Numbered from the stretch's first letter, positions 36,020-45,939 are shown. The stretch: 64,000 nucleotides of DNA from Novibacillus thermophilus (GCF_002005165.1 NZ_CP019699.1:620001-684000), one strand, 5' to 3'. A program made the numbers and translations. Notes: generated by a model not told the origin, from the sequence alone.

Positions 36020-36247
36020 CTATTTTCTTTTTCTCAGTTCACCGAGTTCTGTCAATACCCCTTCTAATTGCATCGTGGTCAATTGTGGACGGCTCACCAC
36101 CATTTCGTAAATGTCCCGCACTTCTGCGTAATCGTCCAGGCGAAAGTCCTCGGGGTCAATCAGAGAAACGTTTACCATCCTTAACCGCTTTTTCAGATCG
36201 TTGAGCATAAAAGCCATGTTTTCGTAAGTGGCTTCTTTCAAATTCAC
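36020..36247 (-). CDS. DUF1128/UPF0435 family protein (YfkK-like)
   Basis: This 75-residue acidic soluble protein contains YENMAFMLNDLKKRLRMVN, LIDPEDFRLDDYAEVRDIYEMV and a closing ELGELRKRK, the pattern of UPF0435. These small proteins occur through Bacillales without a known role. It is a single gene with its own terminator. Confidence 0.85.
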   Translation of the reverse strand: MNLKEATYENMAFMLNDLKKRLRMVNVSLIDPEDFRLDDYAEVRDIYEMVVSRPQLTTMQLEGVLTELGELRKRK

Positions 36248-36375
36248 GCTTTCTCACTCCTTTCCCAACGCTTTAAGCTGATCGACGTGTTCATTGTATC
36301 GTATTTGCGGACACGTGTTAACTTGCCGCTTTCTTTTGGTATGATAAGAGAAAATGGGCGGTTGGAGGTTGGCGC

Positions 36376-36804
36376 ATGAGATGGCCGCTGCCGGATGAAT
36401 ACCCGCATTTGTACGTTGAATTTCTTTATTTGTTTAACAAGAAGCGGGATTACTACGAATGTCACGAAGTGCTGGAGGACCTGTGGCTGGAAGAAGGGCG
36501 ACACCCGCTGTACCAAGGTTTGCTGCAAGTTGCCGTCGCCTTGCATCATTTCCGAAACGACAACGTAAACGGTGCTGTGAAGTTATTTCGCTCGGCTTTG
36601 GCAAAGCTGAGACCGTTTCCCGACGACAGTCTGGGGATTGACTTGGGGAAGGTGAAGGGGGATGTGCAAGAGTACCTTGCGCATCTGGAACAGTACGACC
36701 GCCAGCCGATTGATTTTTACGACTTGACGATCGCCATACACGATGCAAAACTGAAAGAATTGGTGGGTGAGGTTGCTATCAGAGAACGGCGGACGGCGGA
36801 TTAG
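36376..36804 (+). CDS. DUF309 family protein (YpuF-like)
   Basis: This 142-residue helical protein has the DUF309 core: FNKKRDYYECHEVLEDLWLEE followed by YQGLLQVAVALHHFRNDN. The paired His/Glu residues in CHEVLEDLW suggest a metal-binding four-helix fold, but no activity is known. In Bacillus the homologue YpuF is near the scpAB region; that context is not seen here. The ATG at 36376 has GGTTGG-type purines only. Confidence 0.85.
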   Translation: MRWPLPDEYPHLYVEFLYLFNKKRDYYECHEVLEDLWLEEGRHPLYQGLLQVAVALHHFRNDNVNGAVKLFRSALAKLRPFPDDSLGIDLGKVKGDVQEYLAHLEQYDRQPIDFYDLTIAIHDAKLKELVGEVAIRERRTAD

Positions 36805-37088
36805 AAGTCAAGCAGTAGTAAGTCATCGGCTCTTTCCCAGAAACGGCATGCTTCCCCGAGGGAAGGCCGCGGGGTCGATTTACATCACCCTACGCTCAAG
36901 ATTGGCTCATGAACGCCAAGGGTAAACAGAGTGATGAACGCACCCCATCGGACACTTGCCGTTTGGACAGCAGACGACCAAGCCACAGGAGGACGATAGC
37001 TAAAGAGGGTCGGGGCGTGAGGGGTTAAGTTGTCATGGTTGACCAAAGGATGCGAGCTGTCACGCACTGCGGAGTCGCCCACTGTTCG

Positions 37089-37439
37089 TCACCTGTTTGA
37101 ACAGCATGCAGTGTGGTCCGGTTGGTACGACCGGTGGATGAATTCGAGTTTCCCGCTTTGACGGTTTAGATCGATCGCAAGGCCATCTAAAAGTGGAAGG
37201 TCGTCCTTGGTGTAACTGAACGGGATGTCTTTTATCCAGACGATGTGGTCCCCGTCCCGTTTTTCAGTCAGGGTGAGCTGGAACGCCGTACTGCCGCACC
37301 CGCTTGTCACGGGAACCACGCGGTAACACAACCGTTCCGCGTCCGGTTCGTCCAACAGGATCATTTTGAGCTTTAACGCCGCGAGTTGTGAGAGGTTCAC
37401 GGCCGGCCGTTCACTCGTTGGACCCAATGTCTGACCCAT
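37089..37439 (-). CDS. HesB/IscA-like fold protein
   Basis: This 116-residue protein resembles the HesB-like (Fe-S biosynthesis) family: AALKLKMILLDEPDAERLCYRVVPVTSGCGSTAFQLTLTE, then DLPLLDGLAIDLNRQSGKLEFIHR. Only one of the three IscA cluster cysteines (SGCG) is in the expected place; two more are at the extreme C-terminus (HTACC), so A-type carrier function is uncertain. The ATG at 37439 has GAGGAGG upstream. A GTG at 37400 overlapping the previous stop in GTGA is an alternative start. Confidence 0.65.
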   Translation of the reverse strand: MGQTLGPTSERPAVNLSQLAALKLKMILLDEPDAERLCYRVVPVTSGCGSTAFQLTLTEKRDGDHIVWIKDIPFSYTKDDLPLLDGLAIDLNRQSGKLEFIHRSYQPDHTACCSNR

Positions 37440-37765
37440 GCTTGCCATTCCTCCTCTGTTTCCATCTCCATGATCTCTTCGTACAGCTTCTCTAAAACTG
37501 TCTGGTCGTCGTCATCGAGAGTGTCAGCTGGTTTTCCGTGAAAATACGATTCCACCCTGCGCTTTTCTTCAAGCTGTTTTCGATAAAGCGGTATGATCGG
37601 CTGTGCATACTGGTGCAACGCGTGCCATTCCGCTTTCGGGTTCCGTTCGATGCGCCCTTCGAACCGTTTCACGTATTCCGGTTGCGTCAGAGGCGGAAGG
37701 GAACGGCGCGATTTCCCCGTGAACAGGATGGCCCTTAATTCTTCTAAGGCATCTGCCAGACGCAA
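37397..37765 (-). CDS. Hypothetical protein, 122 aa
   Basis: I do not recognise this protein. It is soluble, helical and highly charged (EYVKRFEGRIERNPKAEWHALHQYAQ, LDDDDQTVLEKLYEEIMEMETEEEWQAW), with no signal or membrane segment. The TTG at 37765 is preferred because GAGGTG stands six bases upstream; the longer frame to 37963 runs into the antiporter gene region and lacks a site. It overlaps the HesB-like gene by 43 bases, so the two are likely coupled. Confidence 0.6.
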   Translation of the reverse strand: MRLADALEELRAILFTGKSRRSLPPLTQPEYVKRFEGRIERNPKAEWHALHQYAQPIIPLYRKQLEEKRRVESYFHGKPADTLDDDDQTVLEKLYEEIMEMETEEEWQAWVRHWVQRVNGRP

Positions 37766-37826
37766 ACCTAACACCTCACAAAACAGTATACGTTTATTGT
37801 AACACATCCGCAGCTCCGCCTGACAG

Positions 37827-39656
37827 CTACTCCAATTCCTTCCGCATTTGTTGGATGTGTTCCGGACTTCCGGAGACGAGCAGCCGGTCACCGCTCTTAA
37901 TCTGTGTGTCTCCGTGGGGAATGACCGAATCTTCCCCTCGGTAAATGCGTAGGACGAGCGCATCGCCGAGGAACGGGAGATGGCGCAGCAACAGCTCGTT
38001 GTAACGCTCGTTGTTCACAGTAATTTCTTGGATAGAATCCCCTTTTTGCGTCAACAGCCGCACAGATGCCGGGAATACGATCAACCCTTTTAACAGGGTG
38101 TGGGTGGCGAACAGACTGGAGAAGGCCGTAATCCCTTGCTCTGTCAGTTCGTCCTGAATGGACGGGTCGTCGGTGAGAACGATGACGCGGAGCCGGTCGT
38201 CTTGTTCCTTGGCGTACTGGGCAACGGCGCGGTTAAACTCGTCTGTGCCCGTTGCCAGAACGAGCACGTCCGTGTCAAAGGCGTTGTGCTTCTCGAGTTC
38301 GGACAGTTCCATCTGATCCAGCTCGACCATCGGGAACTTGACTTCTTCCTGAACCGCTTGGGGCGTGAGCTTCGGTTGGGAACGGGAGTACATCGTCACC
38401 CGGTAGCCTTCTTTTTTTAATTCCAGTCCCACCGGAATGGTGGACCCGTTCACCCCGACGATCGATATTTTGGGCGGTAGCTCCTCTGGCACGTCTGGCT
38501 TCATCCGGTTAAACAGGATCGGGGAGATGACGCATGTGAGCACGGCGACGAGAATAAAGGCGTCGTGGACGTTTCGCTCGATTAAATCCAACTCCAACGC
38601 GACAGTTGCCGCCGCGATGACGAGACTCAGCGTTGACGACAGGAGGACTCCCGACGAAAGGGTTTCCCGCCACGAAAACCATTTTCGCAACATGAGGGAG
38701 GGAACGATTTTGGCGGCGTACAGGGCGACAAGGAGATAAGGGACGAGCAGGAGCACTGACGGATCGCTGAATAACGCCCGTAGATCGAGGTTCACTCCGA
38801 CCATGACCATGAAAATCGGAATTAAAAAACCGTACCCGAACGAGTCGAGTTTGTGTACGAGTTCCGGTTTCGGTGCGAGCAACGACAAAATCGCACCAGC
38901 CAGAAACGCGCCCAGAATGTTTTCCGCCCCGACTGATTCCGACAGCGCGACGAAGAACAAAATGAGGGTGAAAGCGCCGCGTGTCCCGATTTGCACAGTG
39001 CCTTTGGACAGTTTTTGAAACCACTCTACTTTCGAGAGAGGCTTCAAGATGTGGTACGTCATGAAGAAAGCCAAAAACAGAGTGAATATGAGGAGCGGGT
39101 GGGAGCCTGTGTCCGTGGACAGGGAGACAAACACGGCGAGTAAAATCATCGTCACGAAATCGGAAATGACGGCGATTAATAGAACAGTCTGACCGTAAGG
39201 AGTGCTGGTCATATGGTTTTCCTTCAGGACTGGCATCACGATGCTGAGTGAAATGGTTGCGATGATGATCGCCATTAAGTACGGCTGGTCCGTTAGACCG
39301 AGGGGCACCATCCACATGCCGAACATCGCCGATACGGCGAGGATTAACACAAACACAGCGACGGCGATCTTCAACGGATTCACATTTCCTTGTCTTTGCT
39401 TCGATGTGAGCATGCCAAAGTCGACTTCTAGACCGCTTAAAAACAGAAGGTAAATCAACCCGAGCGTAGACAACAGCTGCAGCGTGGCATCGTCTGCCAC
39501 GAGGTTCAGACCGGTTTTCCCAACGACAATTCCAGCCACGATTTCAGCCACGACGACCGGGACGAATGTCCAGCGCAGACGGTTGATCATAATCGGGACG
39601 AGAAAAGATATGGTCACGACGATCATGAGCGATGTTAAGGATACGTGGTTCTCCAA
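37827..39656 (-). CDS. CPA2 cation:proton antiporter with RCK domains (KefB-like)
   Basis: This 609-residue protein has about 12 membrane helices in the first 390 residues (VAEIVAGIVVGKTGL, YLLFLSGLEVDF, LSESVGAENILGAFLAGAILSLL) and then a TrkA-N type nucleotide fold (ISIVGVNGSTIPVGLELKKEGY) and a TrkA-C domain (near 545-605: GDALVLRIYRGEDSVIPHGDTQIKSGDRLLVSG). Such proteins exchange K+ or Na+ for protons and respond to nucleotides through the RCK part. The TTG start follows AAGGAGGGG. It is divergent from the inositol-phosphatase-like gene. Ion specificity is open. Confidence 0.9.
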   Translation of the reverse strand: MENHVSLTSLMIVVTISFLVPIMINRLRWTFVPVVVAEIVAGIVVGKTGLNLVADDATLQLLSTLGLIYLLFLSGLEVDFGMLTSKQRQGNVNPLKIAVAVFVLILAVSAMFGMWMVPLGLTDQPYLMAIIIATISLSIVMPVLKENHMTSTPYGQTVLLIAVISDFVTMILLAVFVSLSTDTGSHPLLIFTLFLAFFMTYHILKPLSKVEWFQKLSKGTVQIGTRGAFTLILFFVALSESVGAENILGAFLAGAILSLLAPKPELVHKLDSFGYGFLIPIFMVMVGVNLDLRALFSDPSVLLLVPYLLVALYAAKIVPSLMLRKWFSWRETLSSGVLLSSTLSLVIAAATVALELDLIERNVHDAFILVAVLTCVISPILFNRMKPDVPEELPPKISIVGVNGSTIPVGLELKKEGYRVTMYSRSQPKLTPQAVQEEVKFPMVELDQMELSELEKHNAFDTDVLVLATGTDEFNRAVAQYAKEQDDRLRVIVLTDDPSIQDELTEQGITAFSSLFATHTLLKGLIVFPASVRLLTQKGDSIQEITVNNERYNELLLRHLPFLGDALVLRIYRGEDSVIPHGDTQIKSGDRLLVSGSPEHIQQMRKELE

Positions 39657-39806
39657 GGAGAGCCCCTCCTTCTTCCGATGAACCCAAAAAAGAATACGGT
39701 CATTATAACATTAAAAAAAGGATGAACGACAGGAATTTTGTTAAGATGTGTTATTTGCTATAGTTAAATAAGACGGAGTAATGGATGAAAGGATGCACAG
39801 AGCAGA

Positions 39807-40634
39807 ATGGAAGCAAAGAGGAAACGCGATGTTGCCATTGCCGCTGCCCGAGAAGCCGGAGCATTGATTCGGGAAAACGCCCACCGCGTGAAAAAAGTGG
39901 CGTTTAAAACGTCCGAAAGTGATCTCGTCACGGACATTGACAAGCGATCCGAGGAGATTATTCGCCGACACATCTTACAGTCTTTTCCCGATCACGACAT
40001 TCTCGGCGAAGAAGGGGTGGAACCCGGCCCAGCTGCATCGTCCGACGCTTTAGCTGAGATGCGGGATGCGGAACACTTGTGGATTGTCGACCCGATTGAC
40101 GGGACGACGAACTTCGTACACGGGTTTCCATTCTTTTGTGTCTCAATCGCACTGGCGGAAATGGGCGAAGTCACACTCGGCATCGTTTACGACCCGATGA
40201 GGGAGGAATGGTTTATAGCGGAAAAGGGCAAGGGTGCGACCGTAAACGGTGAACGCATGCGAGTTTCGAGAGATGAAAAACTGTCCGAGTGTCTTATGTC
40301 CAGCGGCTTTCCGTCTGAGTCTCATAAGGGAGCGGGTTTATTTGCCTTGAGACCGCGAGTGCGCAATGTCCGCATTGCAGGATCAGCAGCACTGCAACTG
40401 GCGCACGTAGCGGCAGGCCGTGTGAGCGGGTATTGGGAATGGGATGTCAATGCGTGGGATGTCGCAGCAGGCGTACTGCTCGTCGAGGAAGCAGGTGGAC
40501 GGGTAACCGATACGGCGGGGCGTCCGTACGATTTAAGTGTAAGTCATATTTTGGCAACAAACGGCCATATTCATGATAAAGTGGCAGACATCTTGGCAAA
40601 AGCACACAAAGCACCATCGAATGACTGCACATGA
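39807..40634 (+). CDS. Inositol monophosphatase family protein
   Basis: This 275-residue metal-dependent phosphatase has both family motifs: DPIDGTTNFVHGFPFFCVSIAL with the metal aspartates, and WDVNAWDVAAGVLLVEEAGG near the C-terminus; GEEG supplies the metal glutamates. Bacterial members hydrolyse inositol phosphates, other sugar phosphates or 3'-phosphoadenosine phosphate, so the substrate is not fixed. The ribosome site is weak (AAAGGA about 15 bases upstream). A dipeptidase gene follows after 27 bases. Confidence 0.9.
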   Translation: MEAKRKRDVAIAAAREAGALIRENAHRVKKVAFKTSESDLVTDIDKRSEEIIRRHILQSFPDHDILGEEGVEPGPAASSDALAEMRDAEHLWIVDPIDGTTNFVHGFPFFCVSIALAEMGEVTLGIVYDPMREEWFIAEKGKGATVNGERMRVSRDEKLSECLMSSGFPSESHKGAGLFALRPRVRNVRIAGSAALQLAHVAAGRVSGYWEWDVNAWDVAAGVLLVEEAGGRVTDTAGRPYDLSVSHILATNGHIHDKVADILAKAHKAPSNDCT

Positions 40635-40661
40635 CTTTAAAATGAAGGAGGGAAGATTCAC

Positions 40662-42083
40662 GTGTCCGTTCAATGGAGAAATGAAGTGGAGAAACAGTAC
40701 GACACTTACTTGGAAAAAGTGAAGGAATTTTTGAGCATCCCCAGCGTACACGACGAAACGAGTGTGAAAGACGGAGCGCCTTTCGGCCAGCCGGTTGCCG
40801 ACGCGCTGGAGTACATATTGAACTATTGCGAAGAAATTGGCTTTACGACACACAATGTCGGCGGGTATGCCGCTCACGCCGAGTACGGTACAGGAGAGGA
40901 GATCATTGGCGTATTGTGCCACGTCGATGTAGTGCCTGCCGGAGACGGGTGGACGTGGGACCCGTTCAAACCGGAGCTCAGGGACGGGAAGTTGTACGCC
41001 CGCGGAGCCATCGACGACAAAGGCCCGACGATGGCGGCCGTGTTTGCCTTGAAGATCATCAAAGAGCTCGGGTTACCGCTGAGAAGGCGGGTGAGAATTA
41101 TTTTTGGCACCGATGAAGAGAGCGGAGACTGGGTCGGATTGCGGCGATACTTTGCCGAACAGCCGATGCCGCTCATGGGATTTGCGCCGGATGCCGAGTT
41201 TCCGATTATTACGGCTGAGAAGGGAATACTCATTTGCCACCTCGTACAAGATGTCGGGACCCTGTCGGCGCAGCGTGAATCCGGTTGGACGTTAGCGTCG
41301 TTTCAAGCCGGAAACCGCGAAAATATGGTGGCGGACAAGGCGGAAGCCGTGCTGACAGGTGACGGAGATGTGTTCGCCGTCAAGGAACAGTTCCAGTCGT
41401 ACTTGATGAAGCGCCGTATTCGCGGTTACGCCGAAGAGCAAAACGACGGCGTGCGGCTCGTATTGGAGGGAATCTCTCACCACGGCATGGAGCCGCACAA
41501 AGGGTTGAACGCAGGTCTGGAACTGGCGCGTTTTCTCCATGCGCTAGACCTGGACGAACGGGGAAGGCAACTGATCCGGCTTATCCATGACTACTTTGTG
41601 GACAGCTTTTTCGGCGAGAAGTTAGGCATCGATATCGAAGACGACATAAACGGAAAATTAACCGTCAATGTCGGGACGTTCAGCTACGTGCAGGACGGAC
41701 AAGCGAAATTAGGAGTGAACATCCGCTACCCGGTGAAGGCCGGTACGTCCGAAATTATGGGCAAGCTGAAGGCGGCGGCACAAGCGTTTGGTTACACAGT
41801 CGCCCCGAACGTGATTGACCAAAAACCGCACTATGTCAAACACGATCACGAATTGGTGAAAACTTTGCAACGAGTGTACGAAGCCCACACCGGAGAAGAA
41901 GCGACATTGCTGGCCATCGGCGGTGGAACGTACGGCCGCGCCCTCGACACCGGTGTCGCTTTCGGTCCTCTCTTCCCGGGGGAAGAAGAGACCGCGCACC
42001 AGAAAGATGAGTATTTTAATGTGGAAAACATGAAGAGAGCGATGGCGATTTACGCCGAAGCGATTTATGAATTGGCCAAGTAA
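40662..42083 (+). CDS. pepV: Dipeptidase PepV (M20 family)
   Basis: This 473-residue cytoplasmic zinc dipeptidase of family M20 has metal ligands in [31 protein letters not shown] and APDAEFP, and a C-terminal [17 protein letters not shown]. PepV cleaves a wide range of dipeptides including Xaa-His. The length matches the family. The GTG start has AAGGAGGG upstream. It may be cotranscribed with the preceding phosphatase gene. Confidence 0.93.
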   Translation: MSVQWRNEVEKQYDTYLEKVKEFLSIPSVHDETSVKDGAPFGQPVADALEYILNYCEEIGFTTHNVGGYAAHAEYGTGEEIIGVLCHVDVVPAGDGWTWDPFKPELRDGKLYARGAIDDKGPTMAAVFALKIIKELGLPLRRRVRIIFGTDEESGDWVGLRRYFAEQPMPLMGFAPDAEFPIITAEKGILICHLVQDVGTLSAQRESGWTLASFQAGNRENMVADKAEAVLTGDGDVFAVKEQFQSYLMKRRIRGYAEEQNDGVRLVLEGISHHGMEPHKGLNAGLELARFLHALDLDERGRQLIRLIHDYFVDSFFGEKLGIDIEDDINGKLTVNVGTFSYVQDGQAKLGVNIRYPVKAGTSEIMGKLKAAAQAFGYTVAPNVIDQKPHYVKHDHELVKTLQRVYEAHTGEEATLLAIGGGTYGRALDTGVAFGPLFPGEEETAHQKDEYFNVENMKRAMAIYAEAIYELAK

Positions 42084-42239
42084 TTTGAGCTGAAACGGGA
42101 CTCCTCCCTCCTGCTCCCCTCCCCTCTCCCCTCCTTACATGCGAGGAAAGGGGGGAGGCTCACACGTTTAACGACCATTCCCCGGGAAATACTATCCTTA
42201 AACCATTTATGGACTTTATAGGCAAGGGGGAATTTCCTC

Positions 42240-42407
42240 ATGGAGAGTACCGGATATGAAGATCAGCGAGATCCGCGTGTAGATGCCACATTCGTAGACG
42301 GATTCGATATGGAGGACGAGGAAGAAGACCGTTGGGAAGGCCCTTTTGACTCTGTCTTTCCAAACCGGATACACCGTACGGGAACGAGCTTCTGGCGTGG
42401 GCGATGA
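42240..42407 (+). CDS. Small acidic hypothetical protein (55 aa)
   Basis: An ATG at 42240 with AAGGGGG (about 9 bases upstream) opens a 55-residue frame rich in Asp and Glu (GFDMEDEEEDRWEGPFD) with a basic end. No membrane helix or family likeness is seen. It lies between pepV and the NfeD-like gene. Evidence is the ribosome site and biased composition only. Confidence 0.4.
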   Translation: MESTGYEDQRDPRVDATFVDGFDMEDEEEDRWEGPFDSVFPNRIHRTGTSFWRGR

Positions 42408-42590
42408 CGAAATCTTTCAAGGAGTTGGAAAGCTGTCAAAGCGGCAGCTTGTTATGATTGAATTCGGTGCACGCGGAAACGCAGACCGAAACCGAACGCA
42501 TACATATTTTCGGTTTACTGCTATAGTGATCAGGAAAAAGAGAACGGATTGTTCATCTTGAACACCCCTTTTAAACGGGAGGTGATGGGA

Positions 42591-43229
42591 GTGTTCAGTG
42601 CACTACTTGACTCTACCGCTGTTATCTTATTGCTTGTTTACGTTGGCATGGCGTTAATCGCGACTGAATTTTTTGTAAAAGCGCGAGGCATCGCCGGATT
42701 GCTCGGATTAGTTTCGATGGTGTTGTACTTTACAGCCGCCGTCGAACACTTGTCACTGTGGATGGTGGGGTTGTTTGTGGTTGGTCTCACGATGATGATT
42801 GTCGATGGGAAATTCGTGCAGGATGGGACGATGGCAGCCATTGGTGTCCTGCTCATGCTCGTCGGGCTAGTGATGCCGACGAATGATTTCCTGCTGGGGA
42901 CAGGAGTGGCGTGTGCGTTAATCCTCGGTTTGTTGTCGAGTTTGCTGTCGTTTCGCTTCTTGCCGAAAAGAGATATTTGGGAAAAACTGACGTTACGTGA
43001 CCGATTTACGAGCGAAGCCGGTTACTCTTCTATAAACGTAACGTATCAATCGCTCGTCGGACAAAAAGGGCGAACACTAACGGATATGCGCCCCTCTGGC
43101 ACGATTGAAGTTGGCGGTAAAACATACAGTGCTGTTACGAACGGTACCTGGTTAAAGAAGGGATCTAAAGTCAAGGTCGAATCTGTCAACGGAACGCGCA
43201 TTATGGTTGTGGAAGTTAAAGAAGGGTAA
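42591..43229 (+). CDS. NfeD-like membrane protein
   Basis: This 212-residue protein has several N-terminal hydrophobic helices (ALLDSTAVILLLVYVGMALIATEFF and others, to about residue 130) and a C-terminal OB-fold of the NfeD type (LVGQKGRTLTDMRPSGTIEVGGKTYSAV to VESVNGTRIMVVEV). NfeD proteins pair with flotillin-like scaffolds or membrane proteases; no such partner is next to it here. The GTG at 42591 has GGGAGGTG at best distance, and an ATG at 42585 directly follows that site. A hydrophobic leader and the OB-fold support the family strongly. Confidence 0.85.
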   Translation: MFSALLDSTAVILLLVYVGMALIATEFFVKARGIAGLLGLVSMVLYFTAAVEHLSLWMVGLFVVGLTMMIVDGKFVQDGTMAAIGVLLMLVGLVMPTNDFLLGTGVACALILGLLSSLLSFRFLPKRDIWEKLTLRDRFTSEAGYSSINVTYQSLVGQKGRTLTDMRPSGTIEVGGKTYSAVTNGTWLKKGSKVKVESVNGTRIMVVEVKEG

Positions 43230-43262
43230 ATCGCCCACCGATTTTAACGTGGGCTATTCCGG

Positions 43263-43985
43263 TTACAACACTTTATCTAAGAAAGCTTTTGTGCGCTCCG
43301 ATTGCGGTTCTGTAAAAATGCGCTCCGGCTCTCCTTCTTCTACGATGACCCCTTCGTCCATAAACATCACCCGGTCGGCCACTTCCCGCGCAAATCCCAT
43401 CTCATGGGTGACGACGACCATCGTCATCCCTTCAAGGGCCAATTGCTTCATGACCCCCAGGACTTCTCCGACGAGTTCAGGGTCCAAAGCGGAGGTCGGT
43501 TCATCAAACAACATCACTTTCGGTTCCATCGCAAGCGCTCGGGCGATGGCGACGCGTTGCTGCTGTCCACCGGACAACTGCCGAGGATAACTGTCCGCCT
43601 TGTCCCTTAATCCTACTTTTTCCAACAGCGCTAAGGCGCGTACACGGGCGTCCTCTCGGCTGACTTTTCGCACTTTAAGTGGTGCCAGCATAATGTTCTC
43701 GATGACCGATTTATGGGGAAACAAGTTAAACTGCTGGAACACCATGCCCACTTCAGTGCGCAACAAGTTGATGTCCGTTTGCGGATCGCGTAAATTGTGT
43801 CCGTCGACGACGACATCTCCGCTCGTTATCTCCTCCAGCATGTTCAAACAGCGCAGAAACGTACTCTTTCCAGAACCGCTCGGGCCGATGACACAGACGA
43901 CTTCTGACTTTTGAACGTCGCAGTCAATCCCTTTTAAAACTTCTGACTGACCGAAACTTTTGTGTAGGTTGCGAACTTGAATCAT
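43263..43985 (-). CDS. Polar amino acid ABC transporter, ATP-binding protein (GlnQ-like)
   Basis: This 240-residue ABC ATPase has Walker [11 protein letters not shown]-loop [10 protein letters not shown], signature LSGGQQQR, Walker [15 protein letters not shown] and the H-loop VVVTHEM. It closely follows the GlnQ/polar amino acid uptake group. It overlaps the permease gene by four bases (ATGA). With the next two genes it makes a complete importer. Confidence 0.94.
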   Translation of the reverse strand: MIQVRNLHKSFGQSEVLKGIDCDVQKSEVVCVIGPSGSGKSTFLRCLNMLEEITSGDVVVDGHNLRDPQTDINLLRTEVGMVFQQFNLFPHKSVIENIMLAPLKVRKVSREDARVRALALLEKVGLRDKADSYPRQLSGGQQQRVAIARALAMEPKVMLFDEPTSALDPELVGEVLGVMKQLALEGMTMVVVTHEMGFAREVADRVMFMDEGVIVEEGEPERIFTEPQSERTKAFLDKVL

Positions 43986-44644
43986 GCGTTATCCAACCTC
44001 TTTTCCAACCTGCGCAAGGCTATCGACAGGCTTAAGGTAATGGCGAGATAAAACGCTGCGACCGTGGTGTAAATTTCGACGGCGTTAAAGTGATTGGCGA
44101 CGATGAGACGACCTTGAAAGATGAGTTCCGGGACGAGGATGACGGATAAGAGAGACGTATCTTTGATACTGATAATAAATTGATTGCCCATGGGCGGAAT
44201 CATGCGCTTAAAGGCCTGGGGCCAAATAATGTAGCGCATCGTTTGTCCATGGCTCAAACCGAGCGAACGCCCGGCTTCCATCTGCCCTTTTTCGATCGAC
44301 TGGACCGCTCCACGGACAATTTCAGCGATGTACGCGCCGGAGTTGATCGCGATGACAATGATCCCGGCGACGACAGGGTCTAATGTGTACTGGATAATTA
44401 GGGGAAGTGCGAAATAGATCCAAATGGCTTGGACTAAAATGGGGGTTCCGCGAATTACTTCGACGTAAACCGTTGCGATGCCGTACAACAGTTTGTTTGT
44501 TGAGATCCGACCCAGACCGAACACAGCGCCCAGGACGTATCCGAACAGCAGTCCGACCACCGAGATGATGAGGGTGTAGTACAGACCTGTCATCAGCTCT
44601 GGGAAGAATTCTGTCACGCCAACCCAGTTAAATCTCCCAACCAT
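43982..44644 (-). CDS. Polar amino acid ABC transporter, permease
   Basis: This 220-residue permease of the His/Glu/Gln/Arg family has about five helices and the EAA loop (ESGR-type: [35 protein letters not shown]). AGAGGTG supports the ATG at 44644; the frame extends 11 codons further up without a site and into a hairpin. One permease gene suggests a homodimeric channel. Confidence 0.92.
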   Translation of the reverse strand: MVGRFNWVGVTEFFPELMTGLYYTLIISVVGLLFGYVLGAVFGLGRISTNKLLYGIATVYVEVIRGTPILVQAIWIYFALPLIIQYTLDPVVAGIIVIAINSGAYIAEIVRGAVQSIEKGQMEAGRSLGLSHGQTMRYIIWPQAFKRMIPPMGNQFIISIKDTSLLSVILVPELIFQGRLIVANHFNAVEIYTTVAAFYLAITLSLSIALRRLEKRLDNA

Positions 44645-44663
44645 TGTTTCACCTCTCACGTAA

Positions 44664-44696
44664 AGAGGGTGTAACATGTTGAAGGTTACACCCTCT
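44664..44696 (-). promoter_or_regulatory. Perfect hairpin between the binding-protein and permease genes
   Basis: AGAGGGTGTAAC (44664-44675) and GTTACACCCTCT (44685-44696) form a 12-bp perfect stem with a 9-base loop. On the transcribed strand only a short CTCTTTA follows, so it is probably a partial terminator or mRNA stabiliser that keeps binding-protein transcript in excess. Confidence 0.6.
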
Positions 44697-44720
44697 ATGC
44701 CGATTGTTTTCCCGTTTTTG

Positions 44721-45566
44721 TTAATTCGGCGTTTCGCCGAACCATTTTTCGTAAATTTCGTCGTACGTGCCGTTTTCCTTTAGTGTAGCCAGTGCGTCGT
44801 TCACTTTTTCCACGAGCTCTCCCTGACCTTTAGCAAAGGTTATGCCGTAGTTTTCAGCCTGGTACAAGTCTCCAACCATTTTCAGGGTGTCTTTCCCTTT
44901 CGTTTGAATGTAGTAGGCAACGTTGGGAGCGTCGTACAGAATGGCATCGGCACTGCCGTTTTCGACTGCTAAGTAGGCTTGGTCCAGTTGTTCATACTCG
45001 TTCGGGATGGCGCCTTCAATGTTCTCCTTTATGAAGTCAGAACTCGTCGAACCGAGGCGCGTCGCAATCGTCTTTCCTTCGAGATCTTTAATTCCGTTGA
45101 TCGTGTCGTTGTCAATGGGCACGCCGATACGGAGACCGGATTCGTAGTACGGATCGCTGAAATCAACTTTTTGCTTCCGGTCTTCTTTTATACTGATTCC
45201 GGCGATGGCCATATCAAATGAACCGGTTTGCAATCCAGGTATAATGCCGTCAAAGTTCGTCGTTTTCAAATCGATGTCAAACCCGACTTCATCTGCGATG
45301 GCGTTGATAAGATCAATATCAAACCCGACGTACTCACCGTTTTCCTTAAACTCAAACGGTACGAACGACGTGTCACTGGCCACGACGTACGTATCTTTTA
45401 GCCCGTTATCGCCGTCTCCGCTAGCGGAGGATTCGGCATTCCCTGTGCCACCGCTGCCAGATCCTTCTGCATCAGATGTGTCAGCCGTGCCACAGGCCGT
45501 TAGTCCGATCAAGAGGATGAGAGAAAACATCAGGACGGCTAGCAATCTGCCCTTACGGTCTGTCAC
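44721..45566 (-). CDS. Amino acid ABC transporter substrate-binding lipoprotein (GlnH-like)
   Basis: This 281-residue lipoprotein has a signal ending in the lipobox LTAC (Cys25), a Gly/Ser/Asp-rich spacer of about 30 residues, then a bacterial extracellular solute-binding protein family 3 domain (FVPFEFKENGEYVGFDIDLINAIADEVGF, DMAIAGISIKEDRKQKVDFSDPYYESG). It captures a polar amino acid, probably glutamine or similar, outside the membrane. A GTG start with AAGGAGG is chosen. It is the first gene of the importer operon. Confidence 0.92.
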   Translation of the reverse strand: MTDRKGRLLAVLMFSLILLIGLTACGTADTSDAEGSGSGGTGNAESSASGDGDNGLKDTYVVASDTSFVPFEFKENGEYVGFDIDLINAIADEVGFDIDLKTTNFDGIIPGLQTGSFDMAIAGISIKEDRKQKVDFSDPYYESGLRIGVPIDNDTINGIKDLEGKTIATRLGSTSSDFIKENIEGAIPNEYEQLDQAYLAVENGSADAILYDAPNVAYYIQTKGKDTLKMVGDLYQAENYGITFAKGQGELVEKVNDALATLKENGTYDEIYEKWFGETPN

Positions 45567-45707
45567 TTCATGACCTCCTTTTTAAGATTACGTCAATTAC
45601 TATTTATTCTTTAATTGACTCAATTATACGTAAAGGTATATGACAGAACTATCAGGCAATTTGTATGAATTTCGATGTTTTTGTCTATACAGTTTTTCTA
45701 TCATCCC

Positions 45708-45736
45708 TTGTAACAATAGTAAAATCACGGTATAAT
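45708..45736 (+). promoter_or_regulatory. tRNA-Ala promoter
   Basis: TTGTAA (45708-45713), 17 bases, then a perfect TATAAT (45731-45736), 23 bases before the tRNA. Confidence 0.6.
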
Positions 45737-45758
45737 TTCAGATAGGGCTAGGTATTTA

Positions 45759-45834
45759 GGGGCTGTAGCTCAGTTGGGAGAGCGCTTCGTTCGCAACGAA
45801 GAGGTCGGCGGTTCGAGCCCGCTCAGCTCCACCA
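45759..45834 (+). tRNA. tRNA-Ala (anticodon CGC)
   Basis: This 76-base cloverleaf starts with acceptor GGGGCTG, paired with CAGCTCC, including the G3-U70 pair that marks alanine tRNAs. It has a D-arm GCTC/GAGC, anticodon stem CTTCG/CGAAG around loop TTCGCAA (CGC at 45792-45794) and a T-arm with TTCGAGC. The discriminator A and CCA are encoded. It reads GCG codons. It stands alone with its own promoter. Confidence 0.95.
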
Positions 45835-45939
45835 AACACGACCTAAGTCACCGTTATAGGGCGATTGCGTATCTCGCTGACTTGTCCGCAGCAGAAGCGG
45901 CGGCCCAAAATTTTTGCAACGAAGTGATAAGAGCAAGCA

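Noticed and set aside
36805-37088. Possible gene between the DUF309 and HesB-like genes
   Set aside because: The only frames lack ribosome sites and recognisable composition; I see nothing functional in this stretch.
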